Assembly: GCA_903906425.1 (NCBI GenBank)
Contig: CAIVKH010000185.1
Span: 1 to 32,627, forward strand
Origin: an uncultured bacterium
GTDB lineage: Bacteria; Verrucomicrobiota; Kiritimatiellia; CAIVKH01
DNA length: 32,627 nucleotides
Reading direction: 5' to 3'
The stretch's first letter is position 1. Every line of letters begins with the position of its first letter. Positions 18,007-25,897 of this stretch are shown here, in pieces. The notes beneath the pieces were generated by a model, which worked only from the letters and a program-made list of their open reading frames with translations, made no database searches and was not told where the DNA came from. A program made the position numbers and the translations under genes.

Positions 18007-19308
18007 TCAGCCGGTGATCAGCTCGCCGGGCTTCTGGTCAAATCGCATCGTGCTCGCGCGCTTCGGGCCGACGGACAAAATGCCCACCGGCACGCCGGTG
18101 ATTTTCGCGAGCTTCCGCACGTAGGACTGCGCCAGCGTCGGCAGATCGGCAAACTTCGTCGCGTTCTTAGTCGGCGCCCGCCATCCGGGAACGTCTTCAT
18201 AAACCGGTTTGCAGCGCTCCAAAATCCTGACGTTCGCGGGCACGGATTCGTAGCGCTTGCCATCGCATTCGTACGCGACGCAAATCCGGATCGTCTCCAC
18301 GTCGTCGAGCACGTCGAGCTTCGTCATGGCCCAGTAATCAATGCCGTTGATCATTTTCGCATAGTGCGCCACGACCGCGTCGAACCAGCCGCAGCGGCGC
18401 GGGCGGCCCGTCGTCGCGCCGTACTCATTCCCGGCCTTGCGAATCCGCTCGCCCATCTCGTCCTTGAGTTCGGTGGTGAACGGGCCTTCGCCGACGCGCG
18501 TCGCGTAGGCCTTCACCACGCCGATGACGCGGTCAATCCGGTGCGGCGGAACGCCGGTTCCGGTGCAGGCGCCACCGGCGGTCGTGCTCGATGAGGTGAC
18601 GAACGGATAGGTCCCGAAATCAATGTCGAGCAGCGTTCCTTGCGCGCCTTCGAAAAGAATTTTTTCTTTCCGCTGCGTCGCGCCGTAGAGCAACGGCAGA
18701 ACGTCGGTGATGTACGGCGCGAGGACCTTCGCGGCCGCGGAATATTCGACCAGCAGTTTCTCGCCATCCACCTGCGGCGCGCCGAGCGCGGCCAGAACGC
18801 GGTTCGATTCCTCGACACGCTTTTTCAGAAGCTGCGGGAAAAGCGGATCGAGCAGGTCACCCATGCGCAAGCCGACGCGCGCGGCCTTGTCGCCGTAGGT
18901 CGGCCCGATGCCGCGTTTCGTCGTCCCGATTTTTTCACCCTCGGTCGGTTTCGACTCGCGGCATTCATCGAGCAGCTTGTGGAACGGCAGCACCATGTGC
19001 GCGCGATCGCTGATGAAAAATCTTCCCGCCGCGTTGCATCCGCGCGCTTCGAGGCCCTGCAATTCCTTCACCAACGCGACCGGGTCAATCACCATGCCGT
19101 TGCCGATCACGTTCTTTTTCCCGTCGTGCATCATGCCGGACGGAATCAGGTGGAGGACATATTTCTCCGAGCCGATCTCGACGGTGTGGCCCGCGTTGTT
19201 GCCGCCCTGGTAGCGGACGACCCAGTCGGTTTCCTCGGTGAGCACGTCGATGATCTTGCCCTTGCCTTCGTCGCCCCACTGCGCGCCAATCAACACTGTA
19301 TTTGCCAT
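18007..19308 (-). CDS. purA: Adenylosuccinate synthetase
   Basis: 433 residues from the ATG at 19308, with GAGGAAC as ribosome-binding site. It joins IMP and aspartate with GTP in AMP synthesis. GAQWGDEGKGK at 8-18 (catalytic D13), NNAGHTV with H41, GTTKRGIGPTY, EGAQGTLLDIDFGTYPFVTS and TTGRPRRCGWFD are all present. The C-terminal LSVGPKRAST binds GTP. It is the first gene of purA-uppS-cdsA-rseP and the small membrane gene. The frame remains open far upstream through the palindromes; that part is not coding. Confidence 0.97.
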   Translation of the reverse strand: MANTVLIGAQWGDEGKGKIIDVLTEETDWVVRYQGGNNAGHTVEIGSEKYVLHLIPSGMMHDGKKNVIGNGMVIDPVALVKELQGLEARGCNAAGRFFISDRAHMVLPFHKLLDECRESKPTEGEKIGTTKRGIGPTYGDKAARVGLRMGDLLDPLFPQLLKKRVEESNRVLAALGAPQVDGEKLLVEYSAAAKVLAPYITDVLPLLYGATQRKEKILFEGAQGTLLDIDFGTYPFVTSSSTTAGGACTGTGVPPHRIDRVIGVVKAYATRVGEGPFTTELKDEMGERIRKAGNEYGATTGRPRRCGWFDAVVAHYAKMINGIDYWAMTKLDVLDDVETIRICVAYECDGKRYESVPANVRILERCKPVYEDVPGWRAPTKNATKFADLPTLAQSYVRKLAKITGVPVGILSVGPKRASTMRFDQKPGELITG

Positions 19309-19331
19309 TCGGAGTTCCTCAATTGTGCCGC

Positions 19332-19369
19332 AAAAAAAAGCCCCCGTCGGAGTTGAGCGGGACGGCGGC
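19332..19369 (-). terminator. Intrinsic terminator in the purA leader
   Basis: In the minus transcript GCCGCCGTC (19361-19369) pairs with GACGGGGGC (19340-19348), one G-G mismatch, loop of 12, followed at once by eight T (19332-19339). This is the best terminator in the window. It lies downstream of the purA promoter below and 23 bp upstream of the purA ATG. It either stops read-through from the 25222-19599 unit or attenuates purA itself. Confidence 0.75.
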
Positions 19370-19381
19370 GAACGGTGCGGC

Positions 19382-19410
19382 ACACTAGGTAAAGTGTATG
19401 GCGCGGTCAA
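19382..19410 (-). promoter_or_regulatory. purA promoter with overlapping inverted repeat
   Basis: TTGACC (19405-19410) and TAGTGT (19382-19387) are 17 bp apart; the -35 matches 5 of 6 and the -10 has TA---T. The inverted repeat ACACT-N6-AGTGT (19382-19397) overlaps the -10 and part of the spacer, a position where a repressor would block transcription. Expected start is near 19375, upstream of the terminator hairpin. Confidence 0.55.
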
Positions 19411-19448
19411 CTGCAATCCCGGTCGCGACGCCGCCCGCGCCCCGTGGT

Positions 19449-19547
19449 TTCCAATGATTGGAAATTTCTTCCAATGATTGGAGGAAAACACCGGCGGTTT
19501 TTCCAATGATTGGAAATGGCCGGCGCGGTTTTTTCCAATCATTGGAA
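19449..19547. repeat. Palindrome cluster F, 4 copies, start spacings 20, 32, 32
   Basis: Copies are TTCCAATGATTGGAA (19449-19463), TTCCAATGATTGGAG (19469-19483), TTCCAATGATTGGAA (19501-19515) and TTCCAATCATTGGAA (19533-19547). It is the largest cluster here, 38 bp upstream of the purA -35 and 51 bp past the prenyltransferase-repeat gene. The 20-bp step is close to two helical turns, so all four copies stay roughly on one DNA face. Confidence 0.92.
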
Positions 19548-20498
19548 AGCCATCGTGGCCGGCCGCCCTCACAAACCTTGGCCGGATCGGTGTCCGGCTC
19601 AGCGTTCGAAGAGCGGGAGGAAGTGGCATTTGACCGCGAGGCTCAGCAGCGCCATCGAGGTGGAATAGACGGAGCCGGCCTCGCGTTCCTGGCCGTCGTC
19701 CGAATGCCACGAGCCGTCCGGCTTTTGTTTTTCGAGGAAGAGATTTTCCAGCCACAGCCGCGCGCCGCTGGCGTAGTCGCCGCCCTGTTGATACATCGCC
19801 TGCGAAAAATAGTACGCGCCATAATAGAAAAATCTGTCGTCATATTTCGCGCGGTGTTCCTTGAGCCAATCGGCGGACCCTTTCGTCTCCAGCGCCTCGT
19901 ATTCGCCGCAAACCTGCAGTGCGCGCAGGCCGGCTGCGGCGGAGGCGAAGTGGGGTTCGTTGTAGGGCTGGTAGCCGCACGCGCTCTTCAGGTTCTTCGG
20001 CTTCCCGTTTTCGTCGCGCTCCGATTTGTAGCAGCGCTTGATGTAGGTCACCGCTCTTTCGATGACGCTTTTCGGCACGTCCATGCCCGCATTCTTTGCC
20101 GCCCGCAGCGCCATCACCTGCCAGATCGTGATCGAGAGATCCGAGTCGGGATCCTTCGGCTGGTAACGCCAGCCGCCATACTGGTCCTTGTCCGTCGGCC
20201 GCTTCCGCTCCTGCGACCAGTACATCAGCTCCATCGCCTTCGTCAGCCGCTCGCGCAGACGGATATCCTGGTCTTTGTCCACGCCCATGCCGACCATCTC
20301 CGCAAGCATCAGCGAAATGATCCCATGGCCGTACATCCGCGAATGGTCGCGCTCGCCGAAATAACCCTTTTCCACGCGGTCATCGCGCAGCACGAATTCC
20401 AGCGCCTTCTTCAGCGCCTCGCCCTCGCGCGATTTCTCCATCGGCGTGTGGCCGGTCGCGCTGATGGCCATGATCGAAAGCGCCGTCATCGCCGTGCT

Positions 20499-20501
20499 TT
20501 A
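20499..20501 (-). other. In-frame TAA stop inside the toroid gene
   Basis: The minus strand reads GAC GAC CGC TAA AGC ACG GCG ATG ACG. Protein similarity to the toroid repeat pattern (GxxxDxR-x-STAMTALxIMA) runs straight across it. One base change from a Tyr codon (TAC or TAT) would explain it. Confidence 0.85.
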
Positions 20502-20658
20502 GCGGTCGTCGCTGATCTCGCCGGTCGGCTTCTGCTTCGTCAGCAGATATTCGACCCCGCGCTTCATCGCCTCGTCCACCTTGTCGTTCGTCACGCCCTG
20601 CGCGTTCGCCGCGAACACCGGGGGAAGTGCCGCGAACAAAAAACAAAGAGCAAAAGAC

Positions 20659-20704
20659 AGATGACAAATGACGCCCCTCTGACCTCTGACTGCTGATTGC
20701 TGAC
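20659..20704. repeat. Heptanucleotide tandem repeat in a signal-peptide region
   Basis: On the plus strand CTCTGAC, CTCTGAC, TGCTGAT and TGCTGAC follow each other exactly (20677-20704). Two more units, AGATGAC and AAATGAC (20659-20672), lie four bases away. The tract falls inside the first 20 codons of the toroid gene. Seven is not a multiple of three, so gain or loss of a unit shifts the reading frame. Confidence 0.75.
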
Positions 20705-20713
20705 CGCTGGTAA

Positions 20714-23700
20714 TCATTTCTTCGCCTTCGCCCGCGCCGTGACCGCCTTGAAATATGCGTCAACTTGGCCGCGATATTCCTCGGCCACTCCATCGTGCTC
20801 GCTGTTCATCAAATCGCGCGCCATCTGCTTCGGCAGATTTCCCCAGTCCTTGCCCGCCACCGGCACGCCATTCGCATCAACAAGAGGCTGCGCCGCGGCC
20901 ACCGTGATCGCACCGACCGGCTCATGGGGCACGAGTCCGAACCGCCGGTTCTCCTCGCGGGCCATCGCCAGTTCGTGCGCCTGCGCCTGCTGCGCCTGCT
21001 GTAGAGCCTGAGCCTTCTCCGCCTCCTGCCCGTGCATCAGTTCATCCAGTGATCGCGCCATCCACTGCGCGGCCGCCTGCGCCGCATCCTGATTGTCGGC
21101 CTGATCCGGCGCGGCGGGCGGCATCTGCGCCAGCGCATTATTCAACTCATCGAGCCGCTTCTGCGCGGAGTCCTGCGCATTCTGCACCGCCGGCGTTGAC
21201 TGTGCGGCTTGCGGCTGCCCTGCGATCTGCTTGGCCGCCTGATTCATTTCCTTGTTTGCCGTTCCTTCCGTACGCTGGCCGATCTGTTCGAACGCCTGCC
21301 CTGTGTCGCTGCCCATCGCCGCCTCTTCCCGGCCCGCGACCTCGATGTTCTTCCCGATCTGATCCGTCGCCCCTTCCACATTTTCCTGCTTGCGCGCCTC
21401 GTTCGCGAGTTGCTGCGACGCCTGTGCGGCTTCCGGCTTGTTCTCTTTTTGGTTCTGCGCAACCTGATTTACATTTTGATTGATGTCTTTTTCCGCCGCG
21501 ACCGCGCGCTGCAAATTTTGCGCCGCGTTGTCGAGGTTCTGCCGCGCGATGTTCGCCAGTGCCGCGCGCATATCCGGATTCTTCGCCAGTTCCGCCTGCA
21601 ACGCCGCCTGAGCGTCCTGCGGCGACTGGTTCTCCATCGCCGCGAGTTCCGCAGCCTTCGCGTACTGCTGATCCAGCGCCGTCTTCATCTCCGGCGATTC
21701 CGCTGCGCGAATCGCTTCGCGCCCATCCTCGGGCTTGCCCGCATCCATCGCCTCGTAATGCTGCGCGAGCTGGTTCAGCGCATTGGCAACCTGCTGCTGG
21801 TTTTGCTGCGCCTGATTCAATTCCTCGGCGCGCGGCTGCGGCTGCGTCGCTGTAGTCGCATTCACTAGATGGTGCTCAGCGTCCTCCGGCGGCTTCTGCA
21901 ACATTGCCAGCGCGTCGTCTGCATCGCGCGCACGCTCGCGACCGTCCTGTTTGGCGAGATCCTGCGCATTCGCGTCATAACGAAGATCGTTTTTCAGGGC
22001 ATCCAGCTTCTCGTTGAAATCCTGCTGCCGCGCGAGTTGGTTTGCGGTGTCCTCGTGCGCCGGCTCGGTCTGCTTGGCAAGCTCCTCGGTCTTTTGCTGC
22101 ATCCGCTGCTCGTTGTTCGCCATCGCCTTCATGCGCTCGGCGAGCGCCGGCGCGTACTGCGCTATCTGATCGCGCGCCTCCTGCATCGCCGGCTGCAATT
22201 CTTTCCGGGCTTTCACCGTATCCGCCGCCATCTTCGCCAGCGGCTTCGCGATTTGCGCGTTCTTCTGGCCCTGGTTCGCGCGATTGTCCATTTCCTGCCG
22301 CGTCTGCTGCGCCTCGCCACTGTTGAACGCGTTTTGGAAATCCTGTTTCGCCGGCTCCGGCGCCTGCGCGCGATTCAGATCATTCTGTGCATCCTCGCGT
22401 TCCTGATTCGCAAGCTGGCGGAATTCGCGGGCCTGTTCAGCAAGTTCGCGCGCTTCAGGTTTGTCCCATCGCTCCGCCGCGGCCGTTCGGTTCAAATCGT
22501 TCGCGATTTCCCCGACTTCGTGCCCCGCTTCGAGTGTTCGCATTGCCTTGGCGACGTCCATCACCGGATTGCTGTTTTCCTGCTTTGCGGTCTGCGGCGA
22601 TTTTTCACGTATGGCATCGAGAGCCGCCGCCGCCTGCGATAGATCACGCTGAAATGGCGCGTCCGATTCGTTCCGCAGTTCCTCCATCGCCGCGCGGTCG
22701 CGAAGCTCTGCCGCCGTCGCTTTTATCGCATCATCAGCCTTCGCGACATGCTCCTGCTTCTGGGGGCTGTCCGCGGGCTGGCCATCGTGTTTCGCCTCAT
22801 GAACCAGCTGATGTGCGCGCTCAATTTGCTCCGATGAATCCTTTGCCGCGCGCGCGAGCTCACGCCGGGCTTCCTCTGCTTCACGCGCGAGGTTGCTCGC
22901 GAGATTGTTCGCCTCATTGCGCGCGTTCTCGACGCCCTGATTGATTTTGTCCAGGCCATCCTGAAGGTGTTTATCGTCGGGTTTCTTGTCCATCATGCGA
23001 TGGGCTTCGCGTTCCGTGTGATCGATCTTTTCCGCAATCGCCTTTGCCTCCCAACCGCGTGCGGCAGGAGCTTCTTCGCCCAGCGTACGCAACCGGTCCT
23101 GAACCGCCGCAATCTGATGTTCGGCGAGTTCCTGCCGCTGCTCAACCTGATCACGTTTCTCCTGATCGCCCGTCGCTTTTTGTGCAGAATCTTTGATGCG
23201 GGTCTCTTCTTTCGCCAGTTGCTGCAAATCGCTCGCGGAGATGTCCGCCTCTTTCGCTCCGAGCAGCTTTTCCTGCAACCGCTCCGCACTTTCCGCCGGC
23301 CACGCGGCGGCACGGAATTTTTCCATCGCCTTCCAGACCTGCTGTTTTGCCGTGTCCTGATTTTCCGTCGTCTTGTTGCGGTTCAACTGCGCGGCCGCCG
23401 CCTCATACGACGTATGCTGAAGCTGGCTGACCATCCGCCCGAGATTGACGAGATCCTGCGCATCCTGGCCCTTCGGAATTTCGCGCAGCGCCTCCTTGAT
23501 TTCCTTCTGCGCCTCCTGCGCCGTCTCCGCGGTCTTCTGCGATTCCGCCGCGAGTTTTTCCATCGCCTCCTTCGGCGTCACCTTCTGCTGGTTCATGTCA
23601 TTCGCGGTTTGTTCGGCAGATTTCGCAACCTGCTTCGCCTCCTGAGCGAGCTTATCCAGCGCCGCATGAACCTTGCGCTCGACCTCGACGCGATGACGCT

Positions 23701-25222
23701 CCTGCTCGTCCGCGCCGCCCGTCGAACCGACCAGCAATCGTAGAATTGTTGACTCGCCCTTGTTGCCCTTCCAGTCCGTCGCGACCAGCTTCGTCGCGAT
23801 GCGGTCGCCCTGCCGCACGCCCATCGCAAACATGTCCCACTCTTTCTTGATGATTTCGTCGCGGCCTTGCAAATTCGTCGCCAGCGTCATCGGCCGCCAC
23901 GGCCCTTCGTTGATCTGCACATACTGGTCAACGCGATCAATCCCCACGTCATCGCGCGCCGTTCCCGTCATATCAATCTTCTCGTCGGGCTGAATCACCT
24001 CGTCATGCGCCGGCTCATCGAGCGTGATCGTCGGCAGCAGATCATTGAGCACGCGGATTTCGTACGACGGACTGAACTTGTTCTCGAAACCTGTCTCCGC
24101 GCCGACGAGTCGCACTTTGTAAAGCCCCGACTGCCTCATCGGCACCGTCGCCATCAATTTCGTCGGACCGATTTTTTCCAGCGTCGAGGAATTCGTTTTC
24201 TCCGCGATGTCAAAATTCAACTGACCCTCGCTCACCGGCTGATCGGTCTCGATCACCAGCTTCACAGTCGAACCCTGAAGTCCTTCGAGATCGCCGGTCG
24301 CCTCGACGATGTTCGTGTCGGCGTGCCGCGCATAGGTCGGAAAATGATACGTCTTCGCGAACGACTTCACCTGCGGCCGCGGAAACGGAAACAGCGTGAA
24401 TTTCTTCGTCGCGCCGTCCGCCGCGCGAACGCGATACTTCACCGGCGCGCTCCGCATCGAAACTTCCGCCGCGTACCGGCTCTTCCCCACGCGCTGCATC
24501 TTCACCCGCCCGCCGCCGCCGTCAGGGCGATACGTGTCCAGAAAAACATCCAGCGCCTCCTCCGCGCTCACATCAGCAACAATCGAAACCTGATCGTTCG
24601 CCGCGACATTTCCATAGCCGCGCTCCGGCTCGACAATCGCGATCCTCACATTCGACACACGCTCCAGATTCGCCATCGGCGCGAGCGCGCGCAGCAGCAG
24701 CAACCCAAAATGCAGGCCCGGAATCGCGAGCAACAAAATCGCCACTGCGACAATCGCGCCCGCCACCTTGACCCACTTCATCACCAGCGTACGCGGCAGC
24801 AGCGAATCAACCTCCAGCGGACTCATCCGGCGCGCCACGTCCTCCTGAAGCAGCCTGCGAAACACCGGCGAATCCCACTGCGGCGGCGCGTTATCATCCG
24901 CCAACTCCACCGCCGCGATCAGCTCCTCGCGCAATTCCGGCCGCGCCGACTCGATCAGCAGCGCCACGCGCTTCGGATCCAGCCCGTGCCGCATCGGCTT
25001 CGCGCACGTACGCCACAGCACCCACGCCGCCGCGCCCCACGCCACCGCGCTCAGCACGTAGCGAACCCAGTCATCGAGAATCATCACGCGATCGAGAAAC
25101 GCCACCGCGCCCATCCCGATCAGCCACGTCGCCACGCCTGCGCAGACCCCGCGCTGCAAAAGCAGATTCCGCCGCCGCTGGCCGAACGCCACTAACTTCG
25201 CCGATATTTCAGGAGCTAGCAT
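20714..25222 (-). CDS. 1502-residue membrane-anchored coiled-coil protein, DUF4175-like
   Basis: Hydrophobic helices lie at about residues 23-43, 55-71 and 153-178. A periplasmic-looking beta region (about 190-500) follows, with two Ig-like stretches (around PQVKSFAKTYHFPTYARHAD and LPTITLDEPAHDEVIQPDEK). From about 510 to 1440 the chain is rich in Ala, Gln, Glu and Lys with heptad character: a very long coiled coil or helical bundle. The C-terminus (LPKQMARDLMNSEHDGVAEE, then YRGQVDAYFKAV) is the ending I associate with the DUF4175-related proteins of planctomycetes and verrucomicrobia. It is longer than most relatives I know. GAGGTGA precedes the ATG. Its stop overlaps the toroid gene start. 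Function is unknown; a structural or scaffolding role in the envelope is inferred. Confidence 0.75.
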   Translation of the reverse strand: MLAPEISAKLVAFGQRRRNLLLQRGVCAGVATWLIGMGAVAFLDRVMILDDWVRYVLSAVAWGAAAWVLWRTCAKPMRHGLDPKRVALLIESARPELREELIAAVELADDNAPPQWDSPVFRRLLQEDVARRMSPLEVDSLLPRTLVMKWVKVAGAIVAVAILLLAIPGLHFGLLLLRALAPMANLERVSNVRIAIVEPERGYGNVAANDQVSIVADVSAEEALDVFLDTYRPDGGGGRVKMQRVGKSRYAAEVSMRSAPVKYRVRAADGATKKFTLFPFPRPQVKSFAKTYHFPTYARHADTNIVEATGDLEGLQGSTVKLVIETDQPVSEGQLNFDIAEKTNSSTLEKIGPTKLMATVPMRQSGLYKVRLVGAETGFENKFSPSYEIRVLNDLLPTITLDEPAHDEVIQPDEKIDMTGTARDDVGIDRVDQYVQINEGPWRPMTLATNLQGRDEIIKKEWDMFAMGVRQGDRIATKLVATDWKGNKGESTILRLLVGSTGGADEQERHRVEVERKVHAALDKLAQEAKQVAKSAEQTANDMNQQKVTPKEAMEKLAAESQKTAETAQEAQKEIKEALREIPKGQDAQDLVNLGRMVSQLQHTSYEAAAAQLNRNKTTENQDTAKQQVWKAMEKFRAAAWPAESAERLQEKLLGAKEADISASDLQQLAKEETRIKDSAQKATGDQEKRDQVEQRQELAEHQIAAVQDRLRTLGEEAPAARGWEAKAIAEKIDHTEREAHRMMDKKPDDKHLQDGLDKINQGVENARNEANNLASNLAREAEEARRELARAAKDSSEQIERAHQLVHEAKHDGQPADSPQKQEHVAKADDAIKATAAELRDRAAMEELRNESDAPFQRDLSQAAAALDAIREKSPQTAKQENSNPVMDVAKAMRTLEAGHEVGEIANDLNRTAAAERWDKPEARELAEQAREFRQLANQEREDAQNDLNRAQAPEPAKQDFQNAFNSGEAQQTRQEMDNRANQGQKNAQIAKPLAKMAADTVKARKELQPAMQEARDQIAQYAPALAERMKAMANNEQRMQQKTEELAKQTEPAHEDTANQLARQQDFNEKLDALKNDLRYDANAQDLAKQDGRERARDADDALAMLQKPPEDAEHHLVNATTATQPQPRAEELNQAQQNQQQVANALNQLAQHYEAMDAGKPEDGREAIRAAESPEMKTALDQQYAKAAELAAMENQSPQDAQAALQAELAKNPDMRAALANIARQNLDNAAQNLQRAVAAEKDINQNVNQVAQNQKENKPEAAQASQQLANEARKQENVEGATDQIGKNIEVAGREEAAMGSDTGQAFEQIGQRTEGTANKEMNQAAKQIAGQPQAAQSTPAVQNAQDSAQKRLDELNNALAQMPPAAPDQADNQDAAQAAAQWMARSLDELMHGQEAEKAQALQQAQQAQAHELAMAREENRRFGLVPHEPVGAITVAAAQPLVDANGVPVAGKDWGNLPKQMARDLMNSEHDGVAEEYRGQVDAYFKAVTARAKAKK

Positions 25223-25269
25223 GACTCACCTCGCGAAAAAATCTGACGCGAAAAATCCCGTCCACAAAC

Positions 25270-25316
25270 TCCCAATGATTGGAAGTTCCCGCACCCCATT
25301 TTTCCAATGATTGGAA
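25270..25316. repeat. Palindrome cluster G, 2 copies, start spacing 32
   Basis: Copies are TCCCAATGATTGGAA (25270-25284) and TTCCAATGATTGGAA (25302-25316). The nearer one is 14 bp past the toxin gene stop; the other is 47 bp before the ATG of the giant coiled-coil gene, so any promoter for that gene must lie in or beside the cluster. Confidence 0.9.
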
Positions 25317-25330
25317 AAATCAGACTCATC

Positions 25331-25615
25331 TCAATAAACCTCATCGTGCGTTCCGATATTCGTCAGCACCAGGACTTCCGCGCCAGTCTTCTCGTTCTTT
25401 TGCTTCGAGAACACAATTCGAAGATCGTAGCCGGCGGAGCACGCGAGAAATCCCGCGAGTTCGCCGCTCAAGTGATGCGTCTTCAGCCGCGGATCATTCG
25501 CGTCCGCCGCCATGCGCCGCAAAGTCTGATCGATCTGCAATTGAAGCGCCGGATTTTTTCCGGCGAGGCTTCTATATGCGCGGACGAAACGCGGCGTGGT
25601 GAAAAGTTCGGGCAT
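25331..25615 (-). CDS. RelE/ParE-family toxin of a type II toxin-antitoxin pair
   Basis: 94 residues, the usual size. The RelE fold is indicated by PRFVRAYRSLAGKNPALQLQ at the N-terminus, HHLSGELAGFLACSAGYDLR in the middle and VLVLTNIGTHDEVY at the very end; the last block is characteristic of RelE/YafQ/StbE-type mRNA interferases. The ending GTHDEVY and the YDLRIVF strand hold the usual basic and tyrosine positions. It starts 3 bp after the antitoxin. An alternative is a ParE-type gyrase toxin, but the terminal motif favours RelE. Confidence 0.88.
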   Translation of the reverse strand: MPELFTTPRFVRAYRSLAGKNPALQLQIDQTLRRMAADANDPRLKTHHLSGELAGFLACSAGYDLRIVFSKQKNEKTGAEVLVLTNIGTHDEVY

Positions 25616-25618
25616 GGA

Positions 25619-25837
25619 TCAAATTCCGGCGTGCAGTCTCGCGATCACGTCTTCAACCGGGGCGCTTTTTACGCGTCCCGCGCGAAAATTCCTGATGGCT
25701 TTGCGCCCTTCCGCGGCCGTATCGCGACGCCATTTTTCGACGCGTCGCTTGCGCAGCAGCTCTTCCAACATCGCCTGTTCATCGTCCGGGAGTGATTCCA
25801 CCGCTGTCAGCACTCGGTCCAAAGTCATTGTGCTCAT
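25619..25837 (-). CDS. Antitoxin partner of the RelE-type toxin
   Basis: 72 residues from the ATG at 25837; an upstream TTG would add 16 residues that look non-coding. The N-terminal helix pair (MSTMTLDRVLTAVESLPDDE, QAMLEELLRKRRVEKW) resembles antitoxins that pair with YafQ/RelE toxins. The basic C-terminal part should wrap the toxin. Antitoxin-before-toxin order with a 3-bp gap supports the pairing. It begins 60 bp after the VWA gene; I see no clear own promoter, although such modules usually repress one. Confidence 0.75.
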   Translation of the reverse strand: MSTMTLDRVLTAVESLPDDEQAMLEELLRKRRVEKWRRDTAAEGRKAIRNFRAGRVKSAPVEDVIARLHAGI

Positions 25838-25897
25838 GAGTTCATTTTCTCCATGAAAAGATTCAGAGAACGATACCATTTTCAATCGCCGATTTCA

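Larger units (their letters stand above)
19599..20717 (-). pseudogene. Prenyltransferase/squalene-oxidase repeat protein with in-frame TAA
   Basis: Read through, this is one 372-codon gene. Codons 1-72 (20502-20717) give a signal peptide (LSFALCFLFAALPPVFAANA) and the first toroid helix (DEAMKRGVEYLLTKQKPTG). Codon 73 is TAA at 20499-20501. The same frame then continues without a break as STAMTALSIMAISATGH to 19599. The remainder holds alpha/alpha-toroid repeats, including QKPDGSWHSDDGQ, a QW-like motif. The start at 20717 is supported by ATGA overlap with the preceding stop. An ATG at 20489, nine bases past the TAA, could restart translation but would lose the export signal. Proteins of this type accompany MoxR/BatA/DUF4175-like loci in PVC bacteria; their substrate is unknown. 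Confidence 0.8.

Noticed and set aside
19324..19384. Nine-base complementary arms (TGTGCCGCA and TGCGGCACA) enclosing the purA leader terminator
   Set aside because: The upstream arm overlaps the promoter -10 and lies before the expected transcription start, so it would not be in the RNA.
19449..19547. Four evenly spaced repeats as a small CRISPR array
   Set aside because: Repeat units are 15-bp perfect palindromes, spacers are 5-17 bp, there are only four copies and the same motif is dispersed at seven other places. No cas genes are present.
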